The notes under the pieces are model-generated. The model was not told the DNA's origin, searched no databases, and worked only from the letters and a program-made list of their open reading frames with translations. Source: Geitlerinema sp. BBD 1991-9 (GTDB taxonomy: Bacteria > Cyanobacteriota > Cyanobacteriia > Cyanobacteriales > Geitlerinemataceae). Taken from it: a stretch of 64,000 bases of DNA. Below, piece after piece: positions 8,472 through 17,296 of the stretch (the first letter of the stretch is position 1; every line of letters starts with the position of its first letter). Both the position numbers and the translations under genes were made by a program. The stretch spans positions 1-64,000 of the forward strand of contig LWRO01000011.1 in the NCBI GenBank assembly GCA_001657325.1, in the 5' to 3' direction.

Positions 8472-9779
8472 ATGGGCGGGATTACAGCGGAACTCGAAAC
8501 ACTCCTCAATGCAGACAGCGTTTGTACTTGGGACACCCTCGACGACACCTCACGTCAGCGCATCCAACGATCGATCGAGGGAAATACACCCCAATGTATT
8601 GTCTATCCCGATACGCCGGAAGCTTTGGGAACTGTGATTGCGGCGTGTCATCGCAACGGGTGGCGAGTGTTACCGATGGGGAACGCGAGTAAGCTGCACT
8701 GGGGTGGAATCGTCGAAAATGCTGATGTGGTGGTGAGTACGAAACGCCTCGATCGAATTGTCGAACACGCCGTCGGCGATCTCACGCTCACCGTCGAAGC
8801 GGGGGCGACATTAAACCATCTCAACACACTTTTGGCTCGATCGAATCAATTTCTCGCCATCGATGCAGCGTACCCTGAAGATGCAACGATCGGCGGAATC
8901 GTCGCCACGGGAGACATGGGAAGTTGGCGACAGCGATATAACAGTATTCGCGATCGACTGTTGGGGATTTCCTTCGTTCGATCGGACGGCGAAATGGCCA
9001 AAGCGGGAGGACGAGTCGTCAAAAACGTGGCGGGATACGATTTGATGAAGTTGCTGACGGGATCTTACGGAACCCTGGCGATCGTCACGCAACTGACGTT
9101 TCGGCTATATCCAATTCCCGACGATTCCGAAACGATCGTGTTCGTCGGAAACGCCGATTCGATCGACAAAGCCACTCGAACCCTCCTCACCTCCTCTCTC
9201 GTTCCCACCGCCTGCGATCTTCTCTCACCGGGATTCATCCGACATCTGGAACTGGGGAACGAGTTCGGTTTGTGCGTTCGGTTTCAAAGCGTCCCTGAAA
9301 GTGTCCGACAGCAAATCGATCGCGTTCGAGAACTCGGCGAAACTTTGGGTTTGACGGCAACCCCTTACCGAGACAGCGACGAAATCAACTTATGGGATCG
9401 ATCGAGAATTTTGATGGAAGCCGACGATCCCGAAACTCGAATTCTCGGCAAAATAGGAATACGACCCACTTCAGCTGTTGTCGCGTTGCAGCATCTCGAC
9501 GATCGATCGAATGGCAGATCGATCGGAATCGTTCACGCCGGATGCGGCTTAGGACGAGTCCGCATTCCCCGCGACATGGCCACATCCACCTACGTCTTAC
9601 AACTGCGACAGCACCTACAAACCCAGGCGGGATTCCTCACCCTCCTCGAAGCCCCCCAATCTCTCAAACGCCAAATCGACGTTTGGGGCTACGTTGGAAA
9701 CGCCCAAACCGCCATGCAGCAAATCAAAACCAAATTCGACCCTCAAAATTTACTCAGTCCGAAACGGTTTATCGTGTAA
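8472..9779 (+). CDS. glcE: Glycolate oxidase/dehydrogenase FAD-binding subunit
   Basis: A 435-residue FAD-linked oxidase of the GlcE type. It contains the FAD-binding PCMH region (LPMGNASKLHWGG at about residues 72-84, LTLTVEAGATL, and YPEDATIGGIVATGDMGS) and a shorter C-terminal half ending in KFDPQNLLSPKRFIV. With GlcD and GlcF it oxidises glycolate to glyoxylate in photorespiratory salvage, passing electrons to the membrane. It is followed 54 nt later by a small membrane-protein gene and then glcF, so the three are probably an operon. No glcD lies in the window. The start ATG was chosen because the N-terminus aligns with the family's leading helix. Confidence 0.88.
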   Translation: MGGITAELETLLNADSVCTWDTLDDTSRQRIQRSIEGNTPQCIVYPDTPEALGTVIAACHRNGWRVLPMGNASKLHWGGIVENADVVVSTKRLDRIVEHAVGDLTLTVEAGATLNHLNTLLARSNQFLAIDAAYPEDATIGGIVATGDMGSWRQRYNSIRDRLLGISFVRSDGEMAKAGGRVVKNVAGYDLMKLLTGSYGTLAIVTQLTFRLYPIPDDSETIVFVGNADSIDKATRTLLTSSLVPTACDLLSPGFIRHLELGNEFGLCVRFQSVPESVRQQIDRVRELGETLGLTATPYRDSDEINLWDRSRILMEADDPETRILGKIGIRPTSAVVALQHLDDRSNGRSIGIVHAGCGLGRVRIPRDMATSTYVLQLRQHLQTQAGFLTLLEAPQSLKRQIDVWGYVGNAQTAMQQIKTKFDPQNLLSPKRFIV

Positions 9780-9833
9780 AAGGGGACGTTGCACCGATCC
9801 CCTCAACCGTTGAGTGAATCACACCGAATTACG

Positions 9834-10280
9834 ATGGACAAACTCAAAACACAATTTACAAGAGTCGGGGAACTCCTGTTTTCCTCCAATACTGGAGAAA
9901 CGTACTCTAAAGCATTGTCTTTGACATGGAACATTCTCAAAGAAACAGCCATTCTGCTTTGGATGGTCTTTTGTTTAGTCTTCCTGGTTTTCGTCTGGGG
10001 TTGGGGATACGCGACTCAAATTAGCAGCAACGCCAAAGTCTGGTACGACAACCAAGGTAAGAAAGGCAGCGAAAATCTTCTCGGCGATGCGGGTAAAGCC
10101 TTAGTTGCTGCGGGATCTTCTAGTGCAGCTTTTGCTGTTTCCCAAGCCAAAGAACAATTAGGAATTCACAACGATCCGACACCGATTAAACCGATCGAAC
10201 CCCTTCCCGCTAACGAAACCGTTACAACTGTTGCCAGTTCTGCCTCCACGGTTACGGAGACTGAATCGAAAGATTCGTAA
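9834..10280 (+). CDS. Small single-pass membrane protein between glcE and glcF
   Basis: A 148-residue protein if it starts at the ATG at 9834. A TTG at 9789 in the same frame would add 15 unlikely residues. One strong membrane segment at about residues 36-56 (ILLWMVFCLVFLVFVWGWGY) is followed by a soluble tail rich in Ala, Ser, Thr and Val. No family is recognised. Its place between two glycolate dehydrogenase subunits suggests co-expression and perhaps a membrane anchor, but nothing in the sequence proves a role in that complex. Confidence 0.7.
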   Translation: MDKLKTQFTRVGELLFSSNTGETYSKALSLTWNILKETAILLWMVFCLVFLVFVWGWGYATQISSNAKVWYDNQGKKGSENLLGDAGKALVAAGSSSAAFAVSQAKEQLGIHNDPTPIKPIEPLPANETVTTVASSASTVTETESKDS

Positions 10281-10286
10281 TTCAGT

Positions 10287-10313
10287 TACCAGTCACCAGT
10301 CACCGGTCACCAG
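10287..10313. repeat. Short heptameric repeat (TCACCAG type)
   Basis: Imperfect tandem copies of TCACCAG lie between the small membrane protein gene and glcF. They are the reverse complement of the unit at 7158-7188. This is an STRR-class cyanobacterial repeat with no coding role. Confidence 0.6.
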
Positions 10314-10408
10314 TTATCGAGTTCTCTGGGTTTGTTAGGGAACTCGATCGAATTCTAAAAACTCTTCTTTTAAAATTTCCAATTGTAAATCGTAAGTTGT
10401 AAATTTTC

Positions 10409-11785
10409 ATGACTCTAACTCCCGCCAAAGAAAGCAATTTTCTCAGCCAAAACCCTCACCTCGGCGAAATCGAGAAATCGGGATTCGATCCGAAGAATCC
10501 CCCCAAACCCGAACTCATCGATACTTGCGTTCACTGTGGGTTTTGTCTAGCGACGTGTCCGAGTTATCGCGTCATCGGGAAAGAGATGGATTCCCCACGG
10601 GGACGAATTTATTTAATGGATGCGATTCAAAGTGGCGAAGCGGAACTCGAACCCGCCACAACGCAACATTTCGATTCGTGTTTGGGGTGTCTGGCTTGCG
10701 TTTCCACCTGTCCTTCCGGCGTTCAATACGATAAACTCATCGCTGCGACTCGTCCGCAAGTCGAACGCAACATTTCGAGATCGATCGGCGATCGACTCAT
10801 TCGCACTCTCATTTTTAACCTGTTTCCTTACCCCGAACGATTGCGCCCGCTACTCTATCCCCTCCTAGCGTATCAAAAATCGGGATTGCAAACCGTCGTT
10901 CGTTCTACTGGGTTACTGCAAAAGTGGCTTCCAAGACTCACGGCGATGGAAGCCATTCTTCCTGAAATTACCGCCGATTCTTTTAACGCTAACTTCCCCG
11001 ATATCATCCCCGCCCGAGGTGAAAAGCGATATCGCGTAGGAATGCTTCTCGGGTGCGTTCAACAGTTATTTTTCAACCCTGTCAACGAAGCAACCGCCCG
11101 CGTTTTGTCCGCCAACGGTTGTGAAATTGTTATTCCGAAATCGCAAGGGTGTTGTGGGGCGTTACCCGCCCACCAGGGACAGGAAACCCAAGCCCAAGCC
11201 CTCGCCCGTCAAAATATCGATGCGTTTGAGGGAATGGATGTCGATTTTATCGTCATCAATGCGGCGGGTTGCGGTCATACGTTAAAAGAGTACGGCCACA
11301 TTTTGCAAGACGATCCGGTTTATCGAGATAAGGCGGATGTTTTTGCAAAGAAAGTTAAGGATATTAACGAGTTTTTAGTATCGATCGAATTAACGGCAAA
11401 ATTACATCCGATTAGTGACGGAGAACTCTCGATCGTCTATCAGGATGCGTGTCACCTCATCCACGGCCAAAAAATCAGCGTTCAACCCCGCGAACTCTTG
11501 CGTCAAATTCCCAACGTCACGTTACGGGAACCGTTAGATGCGGCGTTATGTTGTGGAAGTGCGGGGGTTTACAATATGCTACAACCGGAAGTTGCGGATG
11601 AGTTGGGACAGCAAAAGGTTGAGAATTTAGTGAATACAGGCGCGTCGTTAATTGCGTCGGCGAATCCGGGGTGTTCGTTGCAAATTCAGAAACATTTGAA
11701 GTTACAAGGTCACGATCTTCCGTTGCGTCACCCGATCGAACTGCTTGATTTGTCGATTCGTGGTGAAAAGTTAGGAGTCTGTTAG
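10409..11785 (+). CDS. glcF: Glycolate oxidase/dehydrogenase iron-sulfur subunit
   Basis: A 458-residue protein. Two 4Fe-4S motifs lie near residues 40-50 (CVHCGFCLATCP) and 90-102 (CLGCLACVSTCP). Two cysteine-rich CCG domains follow, with signatures GCCGALPAHQG and LCCGSAGVYN. This is the complete GlcF layout and length. The subunit carries electrons from the FAD subunits towards the quinone pool during glycolate oxidation. It is third in a glcE - membrane protein - glcF series with a 128-nt gap upstream that holds a heptameric repeat. The start ATG is the first in frame and matches family N-termini. Confidence 0.92.
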   Translation: MTLTPAKESNFLSQNPHLGEIEKSGFDPKNPPKPELIDTCVHCGFCLATCPSYRVIGKEMDSPRGRIYLMDAIQSGEAELEPATTQHFDSCLGCLACVSTCPSGVQYDKLIAATRPQVERNISRSIGDRLIRTLIFNLFPYPERLRPLLYPLLAYQKSGLQTVVRSTGLLQKWLPRLTAMEAILPEITADSFNANFPDIIPARGEKRYRVGMLLGCVQQLFFNPVNEATARVLSANGCEIVIPKSQGCCGALPAHQGQETQAQALARQNIDAFEGMDVDFIVINAAGCGHTLKEYGHILQDDPVYRDKADVFAKKVKDINEFLVSIELTAKLHPISDGELSIVYQDACHLIHGQKISVQPRELLRQIPNVTLREPLDAALCCGSAGVYNMLQPEVADELGQQKVENLVNTGASLIASANPGCSLQIQKHLKLQGHDLPLRHPIELLDLSIRGEKLGVC

Positions 11786-11952
11786 ACTTGCAGTGGTATT
11801 TGATTGCATATGATACCCAAATTCTTGTCGGGACGTCATGGCAATGCGACCCCGCCCCGACACTCGGCCGATCGCCCCGACGCCAACGGTTTCGGAACTT
11901 CATCAACTCGGTGCACTCTCACGAACTCCAACCGACCCAATTCCAGTAGAAC

Positions 11953-12444
11953 TCACTTTACTGATATTGGCTTTTCCCAAAACAACGCTTTACCCATTAC
12001 AGGATTGAGTTCATAGCCAGAAAATCCAAATTTAATATAGGCTTTTTGTGCGTTCGTATTACCTTCAAGAACCTCTAAAGTTAGCTTACAGCAACCTTTC
12101 TCTTTAGCGATCTGCTCGACTTTTTTTAACAGTTTTTGACTTATTCCTAGCCCCCTAAACTCCTGAGCTACAATGATATCGTGAATATTGATAAGAGGTT
12201 TGCACTTAAACGTTGAGAATCCTTCAAAGCAGTTAACCAAACCAGCAGGTTTTCGATCGACATAGCAGAGAACACTGAAAGCCTTGGGAATTTTAGCGAG
12301 TTCCGCAGCTAGGTTGTTTTTTACGTATTCATCTAGTTCAGTTCCGCCACCTGTTGGATCGATAGCATAACAATTCAATAAAAAAACGATATCTTTCGCT
12401 TGTTGTTCGTTTAAGTAATCAGCAAGAATAATACGAATGTCCAT
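11953..12444 (-). CDS. GNAT-family N-acetyltransferase
   Basis: A 163-residue protein. The acetyl-CoA-binding motif A is visible as HDIIVAQEFRGLGISQKLLKKVEQIAKEKG (R-x-x-G-x-S variant), followed by motif B LTLEVLEGNTNAQKAYIKFGF. The acceptor could be a small molecule, antibiotic or protein. It is convergent with glcF and in the same direction as adhE upstream, 119 nt away with a perfect inverted repeat in between, so co-transcription with adhE is unlikely. Codon use is slightly more AT-rich than its neighbours. Confidence 0.85.
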   Translation of the reverse strand: MDIRIILADYLNEQQAKDIVFLLNCYAIDPTGGGTELDEYVKNNLAAELAKIPKAFSVLCYVDRKPAGLVNCFEGFSTFKCKPLINIHDIIVAQEFRGLGISQKLLKKVEQIAKEKGCCKLTLEVLEGNTNAQKAYIKFGFSGYELNPVMGKALFWEKPISVK

Positions 12445-12500
12445 TCTCTTATTCTCGTTCCTTCTCTAACACTGCCCAGTGACTGTATCCCTGATTTGAA

Positions 12501-12536
12501 TCTTGTAGAGACGCACCAAAGTACGTCTCTACAAGA
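12501..12536. repeat. Perfect 13-bp inverted repeat hairpin
   Basis: Arms TCTTGTAGAGACG (12501-12513) and its exact complement (12524-12536) surround a 10-nt loop. It sits between the 3' end of adhE (which stops at 12564 on the minus strand) and the GNAT gene. A GTAGAGACG hairpin of this type is widely dispersed in filamentous cyanobacteria. It could act as a weak terminator for adhE, but there is no U-tract. Confidence 0.7.
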
Positions 12537-12563
12537 TCGGAAAACTCACTCAACTGAAGCAAA

Positions 12564-15242
12564 TTACATCATCGCCGGTTCCGGTTCCGACGGTACGTCG
12601 GGAAGACCGTCAAACCGATGACCGTTGAGCGATGACAAATCTAAATTGCCGTAATACGCATCCAAGATCAGTTGCTTCAACTCGCGAATCAGCGGGTAAC
12701 GGGGATTCGACACCGTACACTGATCGTCAAACGCGCGATCGGACACACGATCGAGTTGAGCGCGAAACTGCGCCTCGTCCTCCTTGACTGCGTCTTTCAT
12801 CGCCGCCGGAATTCCCACTTCCCGCTTCAAGTTTTCCACCGCCTGCACCAACAGCATCACCTTCTCATCTTCCGTGTCGCCGCCTAAGTGCAAATAATCC
12901 GCAATGCGAGCGTACCGCCATTTCGCATTGGGATACTTGTACTGCGGGAACGTCGCTTGCTTGAATGGTGCATCGGTGGCGTTGTAGCGGATGACGTGAG
13001 AAATCATCAGCGCGTTCGCCAAACCGTGGGGAATGTGGAACGTCGCCCCGAGTTGGTGAGCGATCGAGTGACAAATTCCCAAAAATCCGTTCGCGAACGC
13101 CATCCCCGCCATTGTCGCCGCATAGTGCATCTTCTCCCGCGCCTTGGGATCGTTTGCACCATTGTGGTACGCACTGGGGAGATATTTAAAAATGAGGCGA
13201 ATCGCTTCGAGGGCTAAACCGTTGGTGTACTCCGACGCTAACACCGAAACATAGGCTTCGATGGCGTGCGTCAGTGCGTCGATGCCCCCGAACGCCGTCA
13301 GACTCTTGGGCATATTCAACACCAACTCCGGATCGACAATCGCCATATTCGGCGTAAGCGCGTAGTCAGCCAGCGGATATTTAATATCGTTCTGTCGATC
13401 GGTCACGACCGCAAACGGGGTCACTTCCGAACCCGTTCCCGACGTAGTAGGAACCGCCACGAGAATCGCCTTATCGCCCAACGGTGGCAAATCGTACACC
13501 CGTTTGCGGATATCCATAAACCGCATGGCTAACCCTTCAAACTCAATTTCCGGGTGTTCGTACATCAACCACATGATTTTCGCCGCGTCCATGGGCGAAC
13601 CGCCACCGAGGGCAATAATGACATCGGGTTGGAACGTATTCATCAACGTCAAACCGCGATTGACCGTGTCGAGAGAGGGATCGGGTTCGACATCGTAGAA
13701 AATATCGTATTTCAAACCGATATCGTCGAGAACGTCCTCGACATACGCCGTCATCCCCAAATCGTACAGTGGTTTGTCCGTGACGATGAACGCCCGTTGT
13801 TTCCCGGCGAGTTCCCGCAGTGCCACGGGAAGCGCACCGTATTTGAAGTAAATTTTCGGCGGAATGCGGAACCACAACATATTTTCGCGCCGTTCGGCGA
13901 CGGTTTTAATGTTGAGGAGGTGGTAGGGTTCGACGTTTTCGCTGATGGAATTTCCGCCCCAAGTGCCGCAACCGAGGGTCAGCGAGGGGTCGAGACGGAA
14001 GTTGTACAAGTCGCCGATGGCACCTTGAGACGAGGGCGTGTTGATGAGAACCCGCGCCGTCTGCATTTTGTCCTCGAACTGCTTGATGCGATCGCTCTGA
14101 GACGGATTGACATACAACGCCGCAGTATGTCCCCGTCCGCCAAATTCCACCAGGGCTTCGGCTTTATCGACCGCTTCTTCGAAATGCTGCGCCCGGTACA
14201 TGGCGAGGATGGGGGACAGTTTTTCGTAGGCGAAGGGTTCGTCACCGCCAATGTTTTCCACTTCTCCCATGAGAACGCGCGTCCCGACGGGAATCTGAAC
14301 GTCCGCAAGTTCGGCGATTTTCTCAACGGGTTGTCCGACGATCGAACTGTTGAGTCGGCCGTTGATAATCAATTGACTCGCGAGGCGTTCCCGTTCTTCA
14401 GGATTGAGGAAGTACGCCCCTCGATCGATAAATTCTTGTTTGACGGTATCGTACACGTCATCGAGAACGACAACGGACTGCTCGCTGGCGCAAATCATGC
14501 CGTTGTCAAAGGTTTTACTCAACAAAATCGAAGACACCGCCATTTTGACGTGCGCGGTGGAATCGATCAGGGCTGGCGTGTTCCCCGCACCGACCCCGAG
14601 GGAGGGATTCCCCGACGAGTATGCTGCTTTCACCATTCCCGGGCCACCAGTCGCCAGGATGAGTTTCACATCGGGGTGTTGCATCAACGCTTGGGACAGC
14701 GGAACCGTGGGTTCGTCGATCCAACCGATGATATCTTCAGGCGCACCAGCAGCGACGGCAGCATCGCGGACGATTTTAGCCGCCTCGATCGTGCAGTCTT
14801 TGGCGCGAGGGTGCGGCGAGAAAATGATGGCGTTGCGCGTTTTGAGGGTAATCAACGCCTTAAACACTGCCGTCGAGGTGGGGTTGGTGGTGGGAACGAT
14901 TCCAGCGAGAATCCCAACCGGTTCGGCAATTTTTTGAATACCAAAGGATTTATCTTCTTCGATAATGCCGCAAGTTTTTTCAGACTTGTATTTGTTGTAG
15001 ATGATTTCGGAGGCAAAGTGATTTTTAATCACCTTGTCTTCGACGACACCCATTCCCGTTTCTTCAACAGCCATTTTCGCGAGGGGAATGCGGGCGGCAT
15101 TAGACGCGAGAGCTGCTTTTTTGAAGATGGTATCGACTTGTTCTTGACTGAAGTTCGCGTAGGCTTCTTGAGCTTTTTTGACGCGGGCAATCAGAGCTTC
15201 GAGTTGTTCGAGGTTGTTGACGACTTCACTCATGGTTCGCAT
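12564..15242 (-). CDS. adhE: Bifunctional acetaldehyde-CoA/alcohol dehydrogenase
   Basis: An 892-residue fusion protein of normal AdhE length. The N-terminal half (about 1-440) is an acylating aldehyde dehydrogenase with the catalytic Cys in NGMICASEQSV. The C-terminal half (about 450-875) is a group III iron-dependent alcohol dehydrogenase with IALGGGSPMDAAK for NAD and iron-binding His residues in DALTHAIEAY, CHSIAHQLG and IPHGLANALM. It reduces acetyl-CoA through acetaldehyde to ethanol, regenerating NAD+ during dark fermentation, and usually forms spirosome filaments. The start ATG follows a purine-rich stretch. Another ATG lies six nucleotides further in (MRTMSEVV), which could equally be used. 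Confidence 0.95.
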   Translation of the reverse strand: MRTMSEVVNNLEQLEALIARVKKAQEAYANFSQEQVDTIFKKAALASNAARIPLAKMAVEETGMGVVEDKVIKNHFASEIIYNKYKSEKTCGIIEEDKSFGIQKIAEPVGILAGIVPTTNPTSTAVFKALITLKTRNAIIFSPHPRAKDCTIEAAKIVRDAAVAAGAPEDIIGWIDEPTVPLSQALMQHPDVKLILATGGPGMVKAAYSSGNPSLGVGAGNTPALIDSTAHVKMAVSSILLSKTFDNGMICASEQSVVVLDDVYDTVKQEFIDRGAYFLNPEERERLASQLIINGRLNSSIVGQPVEKIAELADVQIPVGTRVLMGEVENIGGDEPFAYEKLSPILAMYRAQHFEEAVDKAEALVEFGGRGHTAALYVNPSQSDRIKQFEDKMQTARVLINTPSSQGAIGDLYNFRLDPSLTLGCGTWGGNSISENVEPYHLLNIKTVAERRENMLWFRIPPKIYFKYGALPVALRELAGKQRAFIVTDKPLYDLGMTAYVEDVLDDIGLKYDIFYDVEPDPSLDTVNRGLTLMNTFQPDVIIALGGGSPMDAAKIMWLMYEHPEIEFEGLAMRFMDIRKRVYDLPPLGDKAILVAVPTTSGTGSEVTPFAVVTDRQNDIKYPLADYALTPNMAIVDPELVLNMPKSLTAFGGIDALTHAIEAYVSVLASEYTNGLALEAIRLIFKYLPSAYHNGANDPKAREKMHYAATMAGMAFANGFLGICHSIAHQLGATFHIPHGLANALMISHVIRYNATDAPFKQATFPQYKYPNAKWRYARIADYLHLGGDTEDEKVMLLVQAVENLKREVGIPAAMKDAVKEDEAQFRAQLDRVSDRAFDDQCTVSNPRYPLIRELKQLILDAYYGNLDLSSLNGHRFDGLPDVPSEPEPAMM

Positions 15243-15361
15243 CTCCTATAGTTTGGGTGAGCTACATTCGTTAACCGATGAGGTCGATGCTTGGTGTCGA
15301 TCGAGGCTGGGGTGAGCCTGAAAAAGCCATTTGTGCCAAGTTACATCGCTGCATTCCTAGA

Positions 15362-15382
15362 TTGGGAGGATCGCCCTCCCAA
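15362..15382. terminator. Hairpin downstream of the lipoprotein gene
   Basis: TTGGGAGG and CCTCCCAA form an 8-bp stem with a 5-nt loop, about 40 nt past the stop of the lipoprotein gene on the minus strand and upstream of adhE. There is no convincing U-tract, so it is either a weak terminator or an mRNA stabiliser. Confidence 0.4.
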
Positions 15383-15424
15383 ACATAGATTGTAGGTGAA
15401 TTTCCGAAACCAAAAACGTTTCGA

Positions 15425-16099
15425 TTATTGATAAACTTGGAACGAGTTAAAGAAAGTGTCTGCTTCCGAGAATTCGATATTGCCGTCTTCCGCACCAACG
15501 AGAAGTTGGTACAGTACAGCATTATCCACGTCGGCAATCATCATCAGCTTAAAGCGCATTCCTTCCGGTGTTGCCATCACGATCGATCGTCCTGGCAAGC
15601 CGCTGACTTCAATTTTTTCTTCACTTTCAATGGTAGAATTCGTGTTTTCAACTGCGCTATCCCGTCCGCCGTCTAAGCCTTTTTCAACGTCAAAGGTCGC
15701 GCCTTCAGGGATAGGAATCAAGTTGGCACCACTCATGTAAGCACGCCGGTTCCCCGAGTCTTCATAGATTGCTAGAGGCAGTTCGATCGTCGTTTCTTGA
15801 CCTTCTACGGGAATGTTTTGGGTTTGTTCTTGCGGCTCTCCAGGAAATTGGACGGAGTACAATCCACTATCCGGTTCGTAAGTGTACCACCCTTCGACTA
15901 TGTCTCCAGCAGTGCCGGCAGCATCGGCTACAGTTTCAGAATCATCTGAAGCATCAGAAGTTGTTTCTGTTGTTTCTCCGGTAGTGGTTTCTGTCGTCTC
16001 GTCTGCTGGTTCGGTGGTATCCGTTGCCGTGTCGCCACCACCACAGGCCGATAGAGGCAAGGTCAACGCGAGTAACAGAGCGAGGAATTTATACTTCAT
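15425..16099 (-). CDS. Predicted lipoprotein with Thr/Glu-rich linker
   Basis: A 224-residue protein. The signal MKYKFLALLLALTLPLSAC ends in a lipobox Cys at residue 19. A low-complexity linker of Thr, Glu, Asp and Ser spans about residues 22-65. The folded part starts near GWYTYEPDSGLYSVQFPGEP and resembles the PsbP-like/uncharacterised lipoprotein fold only loosely. The C-terminus FSEADTFFNSFQVYQ is reminiscent of domains that are folded against a membrane. Function is unknown. It lies upstream of adhE on the same strand, but the 182-nt gap with a hairpin suggests separate transcription. Confidence 0.75.
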   Translation of the reverse strand: MKYKFLALLLALTLPLSACGGGDTATDTTEPADETTETTTGETTETTSDASDDSETVADAAGTAGDIVEGWYTYEPDSGLYSVQFPGEPQEQTQNIPVEGQETTIELPLAIYEDSGNRRAYMSGANLIPIPEGATFDVEKGLDGGRDSAVENTNSTIESEEKIEVSGLPGRSIVMATPEGMRFKLMMIADVDNAVLYQLLVGAEDGNIEFSEADTFFNSFQVYQ

Positions 16100-16500
16100 G
16101 GTTCGGCGGGCTTTTCTAGATTTACGACCTAATATAACGCGATCGAATCTATCGCTTACCGTCTTTAGCGTTCTTTTAAGTTTTATGTATCAAAGCTGTT
16201 CGATCCTTTGACTGTTGTAGCGCTTGCATGAATAGCTGGTTTGCCGCTGTTATGGTTCGTCAAGTTACCATATGTTTGTAACATAGGTTGCCAAAACACG
16301 AAGATTCTTTAGGTTGATTTAACGTTCTTTGGCATCCACTCGAGTTTATCTTCAAGTCTCTATTCAGAGAAACAATTTTGGATACATTACTACAATTCAT
16401 TTTGATTTTAGAGTAGAATCGGAGAAAACTGGTCTAAAATTGATTGGATTGGTTTATTTTAAGTTCGATCGATCTAGATTTTACGCTTCAATCGATCGAA
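16100..16500. other. AT-rich intergenic region
   Basis: Between the phosphatase-like gene (3' end at 16501) and the lipoprotein gene (5' end at 16099), both minus strand. AT content is high. It should hold the lipoprotein promoter. I see no small gene, tRNA or strong hairpin. Confidence 0.4.
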
Positions 16501-17055
16501 TTACTGGATTAGCCTGTTTTTCCAGTCCCGCTTTTCGATAGTTCTGATATTGTCCGCGTGTCCGATTCGTTTTAAAAATCCAAAAAGAAGCTCGAGTTCG
16601 TTGTCTGTGTCTTTTCCTAAGTATTTTTGCACGAGGATTGCATTTCCATAGTTTTGACAAAAAGTTTCTGGTGTATCATCAACTACAATCGTCTTGTTTA
16701 AAGAAAATCCTTTTCTTCGGACTTTTTTGAGTGGCTTTAAAATTTTTCGGTCTCCATCCAATGGATCGATTCGATAATTGCAACGCTCGCTCGTAAAGAT
16801 AAAGGCAAGCTGAGAAGGATACGGAAAAATTCGAGCGATTATCGCTCCAGCATAGTCCGAACTCGATGCCGTCCAGATTGCCACGGTAAAATAATCGAGA
16901 CATCGATCGATAAAAGCATCGAGACCTGGTCTTTTATAAATAAAATATTCAGACACTCTAAAATTAGGACGTCGATCGAGCTGCCGTTCGGAAGCATACA
17001 CCAACGTTTCGTCAATATCTAGAATTAAAAGCTTGTCGAATTTTACAGATTCCAC
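16501..17055 (-). CDS. HAD-superfamily FCP1/NIF-like phosphatase
   Basis: A 184-residue protein. It carries the FCP1/SCP (NLI-interacting-factor) signature: LLILDIDETLVYAS with the nucleophile Asp and proton-donor Asp, YFIYKRPGLDAFI, then IWTASSSDY (motif II), a Lys-rich segment (motif III) and IVVDDTPETF (motif IV). The eukaryotic relatives dephosphorylate Ser/Thr in the RNA polymerase II tail; in bacteria the substrate is unknown. All catalytic positions seem present. It stands alone with 241 nt to the upstream membrane-protein gene. Confidence 0.85.
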   Translation of the reverse strand: MESVKFDKLLILDIDETLVYASERQLDRRPNFRVSEYFIYKRPGLDAFIDRCLDYFTVAIWTASSSDYAGAIIARIFPYPSQLAFIFTSERCNYRIDPLDGDRKILKPLKKVRRKGFSLNKTIVVDDTPETFCQNYGNAILVQKYLGKDTDNELELLFGFLKRIGHADNIRTIEKRDWKNRLIQ

Positions 17056-17296
17056 GAGCGTTTCTCAAATGTCAATCGAAGATCGAAAGAATAAACGGCA
17101 GCGTCCTAACATTTATCGATCCGAAAATTAAAAGTGCAGGGACTCATATACTTCTAGAGCAGCGGTCTAAAAGTTGCGTGGGGTGTGTTCGCGGTCAACC
17201 GAATTTGGCGGAAGTCCAGTTCGTGAAATTCCCGCGAACGCACCAACACCATCACAACATCAAGCCTCCTGAATTCTCCACTGGCACTTTAGGGTT

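Noticed and set aside
11838-12006. A short plus-strand frame after glcF (MAMRPRPDTRPIAPTPT start)
   Set aside because: It has no ribosome site, is Pro/Arg/Thr-rich without a fold and overlaps the 3' end of the GNAT gene.
13554-15251. A 565-codon open frame on the plus strand opposite adhE
   Set aside because: It is the antisense shadow of a clear 892-residue adhE; its translation has no domain pattern and reflects codon bias.
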